Shown here: piece after piece, positions 1-9,150 of the stretch
Layout of the letters: every line of letters begins with the position of its first letter
How positions within the stretch are numbered: position 1 is the stretch's first letter
From: Pelobacter sp. UBA6812
GTDB lineage: Bacteria; Desulfobacterota; Desulfuromonadia; Desulfuromonadales; Syntrophotaleaceae
DNA: 36,306 nucleotides
Assembly (NCBI GenBank): GCA_002452265.1
Contig: DKEW01000043.1
Span: 5,367-41,672 of the forward strand
Direction of reading: 5' to 3'
Translations under genes and position numbers: made by a program
The notes under the pieces: generated by a model
Databases searched by the model: none
Told to the model about the DNA's origin: nothing
Seen by the model: the letters and a program-made list of their open reading frames with translations, nothing else

Positions 1-25
1 GCTCTACCAATTGAGCTACGCCAGC
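1..25 (-). tRNA. tRNA 5' end (partial, probably tRNA-Thr)
   Basis: Read on the minus strand from position 25, the sequence gives a 7-nt acceptor strand (GCTGGCG), the TA linker, and a D arm with AGCTC, a loop containing TTGG and the closing GAGC. This is the first third of a tRNA. The anticodon lies beyond the window. The acceptor/D-arm sequence and the position downstream of rlmB resemble the tRNA-Thr that opens the tRNA-Thr/Tyr/Gly/Thr-tuf cluster in Geobacter relatives, so threonine is the best guess, from memory of that gene order. A promoter ends about 16 nt upstream. Confidence 0.75.
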
Positions 26-41
26 CTGGGCACAGATGCGG

Positions 42-70
42 TTTATAACCCTATTGGATTTAAATTGCAA
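42..70 (-). promoter_or_regulatory. Proximal promoter of the tRNA transcript
   Basis: On the minus strand a -35 element TTGCAA (65-70) and a -10 element TATAAA (42-47) are separated by exactly 17 bp. The predicted start near position 35 leaves a leader of about 10 nt before the tRNA 5' end, as expected for a stable RNA promoter. Confidence 0.7.
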
Positions 71-111
71 GCTGTTTTTTTACCCACACCGTTCAGCGAC
101 GGTAGGCGAAC

Positions 112-141
112 TGTATAGTCCATTCGCCGACAGGCTGTCAA
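112..141 (-). promoter_or_regulatory. Distal promoter of the tRNA transcript
   Basis: On the minus strand a consensus -35 TTGACA (136-141) is followed after 18 bp by TATACA (112-117). It lies about 70 bp upstream of the proximal promoter and points the same way, so the tRNA transcript appears to have tandem promoters. It sits in the 213-bp gap behind rlmB. Confidence 0.65.
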
Positions 142-238
142 CCCTTTTATACTAAATAAATAACATTCAACAAACAATAAGCAAAATTTCTGGTTATTCT
201 TTAGCCACTTGAGGCAACTCCCAAGCCGACGAAGAAAT

Positions 239-979
239 TCATCCAAGGTGTTGCTGAAGGACTTGAAACAGAGCTATACCGCCAGCCACCGAAGCATTGA
301 GCGATGTAATTTGTCCCCGCATAGGGATAGACAGAAGATTGTCGCAGTGTTTTCGGACATTATCCCGCAACCCCTTACCTTCATCACCAACGACCAATAC
401 AATATGGCCAGACAGGTCGGCATCAAAGATATTAAGGGCGCCGGCCTCACCGGCCAAACCGAAAACCCAAAAACCTTCCTGCTTAAGAGCATCCAGCGTT
501 CGCGCAATATTGGTTACTCGGCAAACCGGAAGGTGTGAAAGGGCCCCGGCTGAGGCCTTTTCTGCTGTAGCGGTAATAGAACAACTACGATCTTTAGGCA
601 GAATCATTCCCTGACAACCCGCAGCCTCAGCGGAACGCGCCAGAGCACCAAGATTGTGAGGATCGGTAATTCCGTCCAACACCAAAAACAGTCCTTGTTT
701 TTCGCTACTGCGCCATGCTTCCAAGAGATCTTCAAGCTCAATGGACGTAATTTCTTCTACCCGCAGAGCGACCCCCTGATGACGTTCCCCTCCAGTCAGC
801 TGATCCAACTCCTGGCGACTGACCGGACTAATGGTCACACGGCGCCTATTTGCTTCATCGCGCACCGCAGCAAGGCGCGGCGATGCGGAACTGCGATCGA
901 TCAACAACTCCAATGCTTTGCGCTGGCGCCCCCTCAGAGATTCAAGAACGGAGTTAATTCCATAAATAAGCGTTCCCAC
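239..979 (-). CDS. rlmB: 23S rRNA (guanosine-2'-O-)-methyltransferase RlmB (TrmH/SpoU family)
   Basis: SPOUT methyltransferase of 246 aa, expected to 2'-O-methylate a guanosine in 23S rRNA with S-adenosylmethionine in the cytoplasm. An N-terminal SpoU substrate-binding domain begins with the typical TLIYGINSVLESL. It is followed by the knotted SAM domain with motif 1 (DGITDPHNLGALARSA), motif 2 (GDEGKGL) and motif 3 (SLNASVA). The start chosen is a GTG at 977-979, 4 nt after the pyrF stop, because it has a strong GGAGGGG ribosome site 9 nt upstream and gives the family length. A longer in-frame ORF would run back into pyrF and adds no conserved sequence. It is the last gene of the proS-DUF4388-pyrF-rlmB run. 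Exact target not provable from sequence. Confidence 0.9.
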   Translation of the reverse strand: MGTLIYGINSVLESLRGRQRKALELLIDRSSASPRLAAVRDEANRRRVTISPVSRQELDQLTGGERHQGVALRVEEITSIELEDLLEAWRSSEKQGLFLVLDGITDPHNLGALARSAEAAGCQGMILPKDRSCSITATAEKASAGALSHLPVCRVTNIARTLDALKQEGFWVFGLAGEAGALNIFDADLSGHIVLVVGDEGKGLRDNVRKHCDNLLSIPMRGQITSLNASVAGGIALFQVLQQHLG

Positions 980-983
980 TATC

Positions 984-1718
984 TCAGTCCCCCTCCAGGG
1001 CCACAGCCATCTCTTCAACAATACGCTGCGCAGCACCAACCGGATCGGCGGCAGCGGCAATCGGCCGGCCAACCACCAGATAATCTGATCCTGCAGCGAT
1101 AGCCTCTCCCGGGGTCATGATACGCTGCTGGTCATTTGATTCAGCAAAAGACGGACGCACTCCGGGGGTTACAATGGTAAAATCACGGCCGCAAGACTGT
1201 CGAATCAAACCGACTTCGTGCGGCGATGCGACAACGCCATCCAGCCCCGACTCTTTGGCCAGCCTCGCCAACCGGAGCACCATCTCTTCCACCGGGCGAT
1301 CAATACCGACTTCACGCAAAGTCTGCTCGCTGGACGATGTCAAGATCGTAACGCCGAGCAGCACCGGCGGCAAACCTTCACCTGCAGCCAGGTATTCATT
1401 GACGGCCCGAGCAGCTCCCTCCATCATGGCGCGCCCACCCAAGGCGTGAACATTGAAAATCCGGACACCCAGACGACAGGCCTCAATGGCAGCCTTGGCA
1501 ACGGTATTGGGAATATCGTGAAACTTGAGGTCCAGAAACACTTCCCCGCCTTGATCCAGGACCATTCGAACCACATCAGGCCCGCACCGGGTAAAGAGTT
1601 GTTTGCCAATCTTAAAGACACCGACCTTGCCACGCAGGCGCCGCACCCATTCCTCGGCAGACGCTCCAGATTCAACATCCAGGGCAAAAATCAATCTTTT
1701 ACGAGCTTCGACCAGCAT
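984..1718 (-). CDS. pyrF: Orotidine 5'-phosphate decarboxylase
   Basis: Catalyses decarboxylation of OMP to UMP, the last step of de novo pyrimidine synthesis, in the cytoplasm. The 244-aa protein has the family length and opens with the first strand (RLIFALDV). It carries the DLKFHDIPNTV motif holding the catalytic Asp-Lys-Asp network, then FNVHALGG, VLLGVTILTS, a phosphate-binding VTPGVRP loop and GSDYLVVGRPI near the C-terminus. The start lies 4 nt after the stop of the DUF4388 gene, with an AAGGG ribosome site, and the stop lies 4 nt before the rlmB GTG, so the three genes are almost certainly cotranscribed and translationally coupled. Nothing unusual in the motifs. Confidence 0.97.
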   Translation of the reverse strand: MLVEARKRLIFALDVESGASAEEWVRRLRGKVGVFKIGKQLFTRCGPDVVRMVLDQGGEVFLDLKFHDIPNTVAKAAIEACRLGVRIFNVHALGGRAMMEGAARAVNEYLAAGEGLPPVLLGVTILTSSSEQTLREVGIDRPVEEMVLRLARLAKESGLDGVVASPHEVGLIRQSCGRDFTIVTPGVRPSFAESNDQQRIMTPGEAIAAGSDYLVVGRPIAAAADPVGAAQRIVEEMAVALEGD

Positions 1719-1722
1719 GATA

Positions 1723-2958
1723 TCACCCTTCGGAAAACTGTTTTTTAATCAAGAGTTTCTTGACACGACGTGGCACTTCCTGAACTTTTTGAATCAAGCG
1801 TGCAGATTCAGCCTGGCCAAGATCACGCTGAGCCGCCATACACTCCATATAAATCAATTCGCTAAGTGCTTCAGCCAACAGCCGTTTCTTGTCCTGCTCT
1901 TCGAGTCCCGACAAGTTGGTCAAAACCTTTCGGCCGTCAACGGTACCATCGTCCTTAAGGCTCACATCTTTAAATACGTAAGAAAACGGAGAAGGCATTT
2001 GACGAAGAAAATTACTGATTTCGTTTAGAAAACCGCTGTTTTTTGCTGAGACCCTGCGAAACAACGCTGTCAAGGCGCCGTTAAAGACCAGCAATATCTC
2101 ACCGAGGTCGCCAGCCACAGCTGTCGCAGGTGCGTCCTCAATGGAGACTGCCCCTTTGTTAATCAACTCGTAAAGAGCCCGGAGACCATCAAACTCCGGC
2201 ATACCACTGCGCCTCAAGACTCCGCGGACATCTTGCCCTCCGGCCTCGATCAGAGCCAGCAGACGCGCGTCTTCATCCGTCAGGTTTTCCACCGATGAAT
2301 TAACCAACTTCGGCAAGGCATCCATAGAACGAATGACACGCATGAAAAGAGCTCGTTCGTCAACACGGCGCAGTCCCTCCATAATCATATTCTGGGTGGA
2401 CATAGCCAAGCGCACCATTTTTTCTTTTTCCGGCTCCCTTTCGAGAAAGAAAAAACTCCCCTGACTCAAGCCAAACAGATTAAATACAATGGCTTCCACC
2501 TGCTGCCGCATCGCCAACCACAAGTCCTTGGGTGCGATAGCACCCTTTTCAACAAGAATGCGTCCATTCCCATCATGATTTGAGAGCAATTGTCGGTATT
2601 TGGGCAATAAATTCTGATCAAACTTGCCCATTTCAAAAAGCACCCCACAGAGATCTTCTTCAGGAAAGGTGCTTGATGCGGCAACGATTTCACCCCGCAA
2701 AAAACAAATCTCTTTCTGGCCACCAGCCAAACTGACAACCATCACTCCTGTCTTGCGGAACATATTTAAAAACGAGAGTACGTCAACCATGGCGATTTCG
2801 CCAAGCACACCGGCTAATTGAAAACCACTCTCAATATTCGAAAAAAGCAAATGGGCATTAGAATGACAAACCAGTTCAAGGGATGCGGCACCAATCTGCT
2901 TCACAACGGATACCGGCAACTCCAAACGCCCACTGCCATCGATATTTATCTTACTCAT
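1723..2958 (-). CDS. DUF4388 (PATAN-like) domain protein
   Basis: 411-aa cytoplasmic protein without signal peptide or membrane segments. The N-terminal 30 residues (SKINIDGSGRLELPVSVVKQIG) look like an AbrB/SpoVT-like swapped-hairpin start. Residues of about 45-215 match the DUF4388 pattern common in Deltaproteobacteria: GVLGEIAMVDVLSFLNMFRKTGVMVV, then LRGEIVAASS, then a segment ending in GSFFFLEREP. DUF4388/PATAN proteins are thought to be two-component or gliding/motility accessory modules, but the function of this one is unknown. The C-terminal 180 residues are helical, include LLALIEAGGQDVRGVLRRSGM, and end in a basic tail. It sits between proS (61-nt gap) and pyrF (4-nt gap), an unusual partner for housekeeping genes. 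The ATG has an AGGAAAAGG ribosome site. Confidence 0.8.
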   Translation of the reverse strand: MSKINIDGSGRLELPVSVVKQIGAASLELVCHSNAHLLFSNIESGFQLAGVLGEIAMVDVLSFLNMFRKTGVMVVSLAGGQKEICFLRGEIVAASSTFPEEDLCGVLFEMGKFDQNLLPKYRQLLSNHDGNGRILVEKGAIAPKDLWLAMRQQVEAIVFNLFGLSQGSFFFLEREPEKEKMVRLAMSTQNMIMEGLRRVDERALFMRVIRSMDALPKLVNSSVENLTDEDARLLALIEAGGQDVRGVLRRSGMPEFDGLRALYELINKGAVSIEDAPATAVAGDLGEILLVFNGALTALFRRVSAKNSGFLNEISNFLRQMPSPFSYVFKDVSLKDDGTVDGRKVLTNLSGLEEQDKKRLLAEALSELIYMECMAAQRDLGQAESARLIQKVQEVPRRVKKLLIKKQFSEG

Positions 2959-3019
2959 ACCTTTTCCTGTGTTTCACAGTATCCAACCATTATCGACACC
3001 TGGTTTGAGTTTTCAGCGA

Positions 3020-4744
3020 TCAGCACCCACAACTACCGCAGGCTGCCACAACCATATCCCGAACCAGAACCGACGCATCCGCCAGAGCAAGCATGCGGCG
3101 TTCCCCGCCGGCTCGCTCTTGCAACTCTACAGAATTTTCCTTAAGCCCGCGCGCGCCGACGGTAAGACGCAGCGGAATGCCGATAAGATCGGCATCCTTA
3201 AATTTACTGCCGGGACGTTCATCGCGATCATCCAACAAGACCTCTACGCCCAGCGCCTGCAACTCGGCGTAGATTTTCTCTGCCGCAGCCAGCACATCTT
3301 CCTCCCGCGGATTAACCACAGTCACCAGAACATGGAACGGCGCAATCGGCAGCGGAAAGACAATGCCATTTTCGTCGTGGTTCTGTTCAATAGCCGCAGC
3401 GACAGTACGTCCAACACCGATACCGTAACACCCCATAAACAACTCACGATCCTGCCCATTGGCATCCAGCACGGTGGCTCCCAGGGCCGAGGAATATTTG
3501 GTTCCGAGTTTGAATACATGTCCGACTTCGATACCCCTCCAGATTTCCAGCACCCCGCCACAACGAGGACAGGTATCCCCTGCTTCAGCAGAGCGCAAAT
3601 CTGCGAAACACTCGACATCAAAATCCCGGCCGAGATTGACGCCAACACAATGCGCATCAGGCTCGTTGGCACCAACGGCAAAATCCGACATGCCCTGAAC
3701 GGCATAATCCGCAATAATCCGCAACGACAACCCTACAGGACCAACATACCCTGGCAGAACTCCTGCTACCTTGTTTACCACTTCGTCCGATGCCAAAGTC
3801 ACCTCATTGCAGCCGAGGAAACGACAGAGCTTAATATCGTTGAGCTCGTGACTACCTTGAAGCAGCACCGCCAAGGTCTCTCCGACGTCGGTCTGGACAA
3901 TCAGTGTCTTGACCACGCAATCTGGTGCAATATCCAGAAATGCCGCCACATCACTGATACTCTTGCAGCCGGGAGTCGCAACTTTGACCAACTCAGCAGC
4001 CGGCTCAGGGGTACTGCTTTTCGTCAGAGCCACCTCTGCCTTTTCGATATTGGCAGCATAGTCACATTGTCCACAAGAAACAATCGCATCCTCACCGGAA
4101 GCGGCCAGAACCATAAACTCGTGCGAAGATGAGCCTCCGATATTCCCCGTATCGGCCTCCACTGCCCGAAACTTCAGACCACAACGTTCAAAAATACGCC
4201 GGTAGGCCTGGTACATTTTCTCATAAGCCGTGTCAGCTCCGGCCTCATCGAGATCGAATGAGTAGGCATCCTTCATAATAAATTCACGCCCGCGCATCAA
4301 ACCAAAACGCGGGCGGATTTCATCACGGAACTTACCTTGAATCTGATAGAGGTTCAGAGGCAACTGCCGGTAGGAACGAACGGTATTGCGAACCAGATCA
4401 GTGATCACTTCCTCATGGGTGGGACCAAGGCAAAAAGGGGAATCCTTACGATCGCTAAAACGCAGAAGTTCTTTGCCATAATGATCCCAACGACCAGATT
4501 CTTCCCACAATTCGGCAGGCACGACCATCGGCATAAGCAGTTCTATGGCACCGGCCCGGTCCATCTCTTCACGAATGATTTTCTCGACCTTGCGGATGGA
4601 CCGCAACCCCAAAGGCAAGTAATTATAGATACCGGCAGCGAGTTTACGAATCATTCCGGCCCGCAACATCAGCTGATGACTGACAACTTCAGCATCCGAG
4701 GGAGTTTCTTTAAGGGTAGGGAGTAAATATTCCGTGTAACGCAT
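3020..4744 (-). CDS. proS: Prolyl-tRNA synthetase
   Basis: Class II aminoacyl-tRNA synthetase that charges tRNA-Pro with proline. The 574-aa length is that of the bacterial type with the internal editing (INS) domain. Class II motif 2 is seen as RDEIRPRFGLMRGREF, followed by MKDAYSFD. The editing domain occupies roughly residues 225-400. Motif 3 is GCYGIGVGRTVAAAIEQ, followed by HDENGIVFP, and then the anticodon-binding domain. The ATG at 4742-4744 (MRYTEYLLPTLKE) was chosen over an ORF starting 117 nt upstream because it has a GAGG ribosome site 7 nt away and matches the conserved N-terminus. The C-terminus ends in a small Cys cluster (CGSCGC). It is the first gene of the minus-strand run into rlmB. 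No T-box leader is visible. Confidence 0.96.
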   Translation of the reverse strand: MRYTEYLLPTLKETPSDAEVVSHQLMLRAGMIRKLAAGIYNYLPLGLRSIRKVEKIIREEMDRAGAIELLMPMVVPAELWEESGRWDHYGKELLRFSDRKDSPFCLGPTHEEVITDLVRNTVRSYRQLPLNLYQIQGKFRDEIRPRFGLMRGREFIMKDAYSFDLDEAGADTAYEKMYQAYRRIFERCGLKFRAVEADTGNIGGSSSHEFMVLAASGEDAIVSCGQCDYAANIEKAEVALTKSSTPEPAAELVKVATPGCKSISDVAAFLDIAPDCVVKTLIVQTDVGETLAVLLQGSHELNDIKLCRFLGCNEVTLASDEVVNKVAGVLPGYVGPVGLSLRIIADYAVQGMSDFAVGANEPDAHCVGVNLGRDFDVECFADLRSAEAGDTCPRCGGVLEIWRGIEVGHVFKLGTKYSSALGATVLDANGQDRELFMGCYGIGVGRTVAAAIEQNHDENGIVFPLPIAPFHVLVTVVNPREEDVLAAAEKIYAELQALGVEVLLDDRDERPGSKFKDADLIGIPLRLTVGARGLKENSVELQERAGGERRMLALADASVLVRDMVVAACGSCGC

Positions 4745-5138
4745 ATGACAAACCTCGACATTGGCTAAATTCGGCCAGCAAAAACCAGAACGACCGCTCT
4801 GCCGGAAGATTAAGATAACAGAGGGCTGCGCCACCGCGAGGGAATCCATCGCAAGACACAAACACCCACAGACTATTGTTAAATCAGACCACTATTTTAA
4901 AATTAGCCCGCCCAGCAGGGAAAAACCTCCCTAACCTGCCAGCAAGCACCCCGCAGACAACTGTCGGGAAGGTGACGTATCCGCAGGAAAACTAGCCTAT
5001 TTCTGTGCATAATGCAAGGAAACTCCGACCGGTCCTGTTGCCCGCAGACGTCCAGCGCAGGATAGACATTTACCCATGATTGGTTTAAGGTGCAGAGTCT
5101 TTCCAATCAATTTCATGATCACATATAAGGAGCGTGTT
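4745..5138. other. Divergent intergenic region proS / AAA ATPase
   Basis: 394 bp between the divergent starts of proS and the AAA ATPase. It must hold both promoters, but I found no convincing -35/-10 pair on either strand. I also found no T-box signature, tRNA or strong terminator. The only unusual ribosome site is AAGGAG 6 nt before the ATG at 5139. A 39-codon minus-strand ORF (4997-5116) has a CxxC pair but no ribosome site. Confidence 0.5.
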
Positions 5139-6623
5139 ATGCAGGAACGCATTACCGCCAACCATCTTCTTCGCCTGATTGCAGCCGGAACCCCCCTCAT
5201 CTACCTTGCAACCGACAATGAAGCACGCACCGAAGCGTTTATTACACGCACCATGGAACGCGGACTTAAAAACATTGCGGTGCCACAGACATGGTCTTGC
5301 ACAACCGGCTTTGCCAATGTTGAGGGCAGCGTTGAACCACTTTCCGGACTACGCTGGGCCCTCGGCCAGGAATACCGAGGGGTCTTTATTTTCAAGGATC
5401 TGAACTGGTTTTGGCATGACAACCCCTACCTGCAAAGAACCCTGATTGACTTTGTCGGACAGCGTCACACGCACCAAAAAACATTAATCATCCTCGGTCC
5501 TTCAACAGCCCTGCCCCCGGGGTTTCAGCGACATGCACAGGTTTTTGAGCACCCGCTTCCTGACCGGGGCGAAATACGCGCGTATATTGAAAGTCGTTGT
5601 CAGCGTGACCCGCTATTGCAGGAAATGGTAACTTGTGATGATGACCTCAACCGCCTTACTACAGCAGCACAAGGCCTTGATTATTGCAATATCGATGGTG
5701 CGTTGCGCCTTAACCGGGTGGCCAAGAACGCTACCCTGGCGGACCTGATCGACGCCCTGTTTCTCGACAAAAAACAGCTCCTACGCAAAAGTGGAATCAT
5801 GGAGATCGTGGACACGCCTGAAGCTTCCACCCTGGTTGGCGGCATGGAAAACCTTAAACAATGGCTATCCAAGCGCGAAAAGGTCTTCGGTTGCGACACT
5901 CTCGCCGAGGGCAGAAATCTACCTAAGGGCGTCCTTATCATGGGCATCAGCGGATGCGGAAAAAGCCTTTTCGTGAAAGCGATAGCCGCCCGCTGGCATC
6001 TGCCACTGGTACGATTGGATATGGCCACTATTTATGGCGGAACCTTCGGCTCCCCGGAAAGCACTTTACACCAGGCGTGTCGGACCGCAGAAGCCTTATC
6101 TCCCTGCGTACTCTGGATCGACGAAATTGAGGCCGGCATATCCAATCAAGGTTTTAAATCTGAAGGAGGTCCCGCCTCCCGCGTGCTCTCTTATTTTTTA
6201 ACCTGGATGCAAGAAAAGCAATACCCGGTATTTGTTGCTGCCACCGCCAACGCCATCGAAATGTTGCCAGCAGAAGTCTTGCGCAAAGGCCGTTTCGATG
6301 AAGTTTTCTACGTAGCCCTGCCTTCCATTGAAGAGCGCGAGGAAATTTTCCGCATCCACCTCGCAAAATACGATCAACCCATGGATAGCTTTTCCTTGAG
6401 CATGTTGGCACATTCGGCAAAGGGATTTTCCGGTGCCGAGATAGAGCAAACTGTGGCCAGCGCCTCGTTTGAGGCCATGGCAACGGACCGGCCCATGCGT
6501 CAACAGGATCTCATGGAGGCAATTGGCCGCACGGTGCCCTTATCGATCACCATGGCGGAGCAGATCAAAAAAATAGAGGCATGGGCTTTCAAGCGCGCGG
6601 TCGCAGCCAACAAAACCCCCTGA
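5139..6623 (+). CDS. Ycf46-like AAA+ ATPase
   Basis: 494-aa cytoplasmic AAA+ ATPase. The first 245 residues are a domain without recognisable motif that includes a P-loop-less NTPase-like stretch (VFIFKDLNWF, LIILGP). The AAA core follows, with Walker A GISGCGKS (residues 269-276), Walker B CVLWIDEIEAG (Asp328, Glu329), sensor 1 in VAATAN and an arginine-finger region LRKGRFDEVF. The sequence LTWMQEKQYPVFVAATAN and the overall length match the Ycf46 family of cyanobacteria and plastids, also widespread in bacteria, whose role is unsettled. The ATG at 5139 is preceded by AAGGAG. An ORF starting 63 nt earlier lacks a ribosome site. The aminotransferase starts 22 nt downstream, so the two are likely cotranscribed. 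Assignment to the family is firm; cellular role unknown. Confidence 0.85.
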   Translation: MQERITANHLLRLIAAGTPLIYLATDNEARTEAFITRTMERGLKNIAVPQTWSCTTGFANVEGSVEPLSGLRWALGQEYRGVFIFKDLNWFWHDNPYLQRTLIDFVGQRHTHQKTLIILGPSTALPPGFQRHAQVFEHPLPDRGEIRAYIESRCQRDPLLQEMVTCDDDLNRLTTAAQGLDYCNIDGALRLNRVAKNATLADLIDALFLDKKQLLRKSGIMEIVDTPEASTLVGGMENLKQWLSKREKVFGCDTLAEGRNLPKGVLIMGISGCGKSLFVKAIAARWHLPLVRLDMATIYGGTFGSPESTLHQACRTAEALSPCVLWIDEIEAGISNQGFKSEGGPASRVLSYFLTWMQEKQYPVFVAATANAIEMLPAEVLRKGRFDEVFYVALPSIEEREEIFRIHLAKYDQPMDSFSLSMLAHSAKGFSGAEIEQTVASASFEAMATDRPMRQQDLMEAIGRTVPLSITMAEQIKKIEAWAFKRAVAANKTP

Positions 6624-6645
6624 AAAATCAAGAGAGTTTCTGAAC

Positions 6646-7791
<1,146 letters not shown>

Positions 7792-7809
7792 TCCGCCCTG
7801 CAATCTGAT

Positions 7810-7846
7810 AAAAAACGTGCCCCTTGACAAAAAGGCAAGGGGCACG
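7810..7846 (-). terminator. Rho-independent terminator of the ferredoxin gene
   Basis: An 11-bp perfect stem (CGTGCCCCTTG at 7816-7826 with CAAGGGGCACG at 7836-7846) has a 9-nt loop and, on the minus strand, is followed by a run of six T. It lies 53 nt past the ferredoxin stop. The plus-strand aminotransferase meets the same hairpin but without a U tract. Confidence 0.88.
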
Positions 7847-7898
7847 GCGTAACCGCCCTGGCGACAACTATTCAGTCACCATCCCAAGTTTGCGTCTA

Positions 7899-8072
7899 TC
7901 AATCCCACTTGATTGCATCGACAGGACAGACTTCATCGCATGCGCCGCAATCGGTACAAGTGGGCTGGTCGACAACATGCAGTTCGCCCTTTTCGCTGAT
8001 AGCATCCACCGGGCAAACATCCACACAGGCTCCGCAGTTAATACAATCTTCTGTGATAAAGTGCGTCCCCAT
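7899..8072 (-). CDS. 2[4Fe-4S] ferredoxin (57 aa)
   Basis: Small clostridial-type ferredoxin, a cytoplasmic low-potential electron carrier. Two complete cluster motifs are visible: CINCGACVDVCP and CTDCGACDEVCP, each followed by VDAI. The ATG at 8070-8072 (MGTHFITEDC) has a textbook AAGGAGGT site 6 nt upstream. A longer frame reaching 8204 would add an unrelated 44-residue leader. Monocistronic: divergent from the NfnA-like gene and closed by its own terminator. In such an anaerobe it is a plausible electron acceptor for the AOR and for the flavoprotein next door, by inference only. Confidence 0.95.
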   Translation of the reverse strand: MGTHFITEDCINCGACVDVCPVDAISEKGELHVVDQPTCTDCGACDEVCPVDAIKWD

Positions 8073-8204
8073 ACCGTAACCTCCTTGTTCAATAGGTTTA
8101 TGGATAACTTGCAAAACATACCGCACCTGTTTATTTTGTCCAGTCTCCCCCCAATTAGATACGTCATTCAGGCACACAGTCCAACGCCGGATTTTCCCAG
8201 GCAA

Positions 8205-8213
8205 TGCTATACT
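8205..8213 (+). promoter_or_regulatory. Extended -10 promoter of the NfnA-like gene
   Basis: TGCTATACT is an extended -10 element (TGn plus a 5/6 match to TATAAT) and no good -35 is present. A start near 8220 would give a leader of about 28 nt before the ATG at 8249, which has a GAGGTAA ribosome site. Confidence 0.5.
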
Positions 8214-8248
8214 GAAAAAAGCGACATTATTTATTAGGCGAGGTAACC

Positions 8249-9076
8249 ATGTTCAAAATCCTGCTTAACGAACGCATAGCTCCCAACCTGCACCGCATGA
8301 TGATTTCGGCGCCGCGCATTGCACTCCACCGCCGACCTGGGCAATTCGTTATCGTGCATGCTAATGAGGATGCCGAACGCATCCCCCTCACTATTGCCGA
8401 TGCTGATCCGCACCTGGGCACGATCACCCTTTTCGTTCAAGCGGTAGGTTACTCCACCCATCAACTGGTCAGCATGTCCCCAGACTCATACATCAGGGAT
8501 ATAGCCGGCCCCCTGGGACATCCGACCAACATCGAAAACTGGGGCAGGGTAACTTGCATCGGCGGTGGCGTAGGCACCGCGGTCCTCTATCCCATGGCAA
8601 AGGCCCTGGCATCTGCAGGAAACAAGGTCACTGCAATTATTGGCGGGCGCACGGCGCAACTGATCATTCTGGCAGAAGAACTGAACGCGTTCTGTCACCA
8701 GGTTCTCATAACCACCGAGGATGGCAGTCTTGGACAAAAAGGGTTTGTCACTAATGTCCTGTCTACTCTGCTGCACGATGAGGCACTCAGACCACAAGCG
8801 GTTTTTGCCGCCGGACCAGTACCCATGATGAGAGCCGTCGCGGAAATGACCCGCCCCTATGCCGTGCGCACCACGGTCAGCCTTAATCCGATCATGATCG
8901 ATGGTACTGGTATGTGCGGCGGTTGCCGCGTCATGGTAAACAAAGAAATGAAATTCGCCTGCGTGGATGGCCCTGAGTTCGATGGTCATCAGGTCGACTT
9001 TGACCTGCTGGCCGACCGACTGACAACCTACAAAGAGGAGGAGTGCCGACTGCTCAAAACCCTGAAGGGCGACTGA
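8249..9076 (+). CDS. NfnA/SudB-type FAD/NAD-binding subunit (PyrK-like)
   Basis: 275-aa ferredoxin-NAD(P) reductase-like flavoprotein. The FAD domain carries RIPLTIAD (residues 45-51), the NAD(P) domain IGGGVGTA (104-111), and the C-terminus a [2Fe-2S] site. Only three Cys are present (C223, C226, C238), with Asp218 taking the place of the first Cys (D-x4-C-x2-C-x11-C), which is the known Asp/Cys3 ligation of SudB and NfnA rather than the Cys4 of PyrK. In the family this protein is the small subunit of a heterodimer with a GltA-like large subunit (NfnB/SudA) performing electron transfer between NAD(P)H, ferredoxin and sulfur compounds. No large subunit lies beside it; the next gene is convergent. 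Either the partner is elsewhere or it works alone, possibly with the ferredoxin encoded divergently. Confidence 0.88.
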   Translation: MFKILLNERIAPNLHRMMISAPRIALHRRPGQFVIVHANEDAERIPLTIADADPHLGTITLFVQAVGYSTHQLVSMSPDSYIRDIAGPLGHPTNIENWGRVTCIGGGVGTAVLYPMAKALASAGNKVTAIIGGRTAQLIILAEELNAFCHQVLITTEDGSLGQKGFVTNVLSTLLHDEALRPQAVFAAGPVPMMRAVAEMTRPYAVRTTVSLNPIMIDGTGMCGGCRVMVNKEMKFACVDGPEFDGHQVDFDLLADRLTTYKEEECRLLKTLKGD

Positions 9077-9150
9077 CTCCTTGGCCTGGCCAAAAAGTCG
9101 GCTAAACGACACACCATGCTATGGATGTATCGGGTAACAATCGATTTATG

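Noticed and set aside
4997..5116. 39-codon minus-strand ORF with a CxxC pair between proS and the AAA ATPase gene
   Set aside because: There is no ribosome site before the ATG, and it lies where the divergent promoters must be.
4745..5138. T-box or other leader before proS
   Set aside because: The T-box sequence (GGTGG-ACCGCG) and an antiterminator/terminator pair are absent.
9080..9100. TTGGCC-T-GGCCAA palindrome between the convergent NfnA-like and EAL genes, as a bidirectional terminator
   Set aside because: The loop would be too small for the full stem and the A/U tracts are short; function is unclear.
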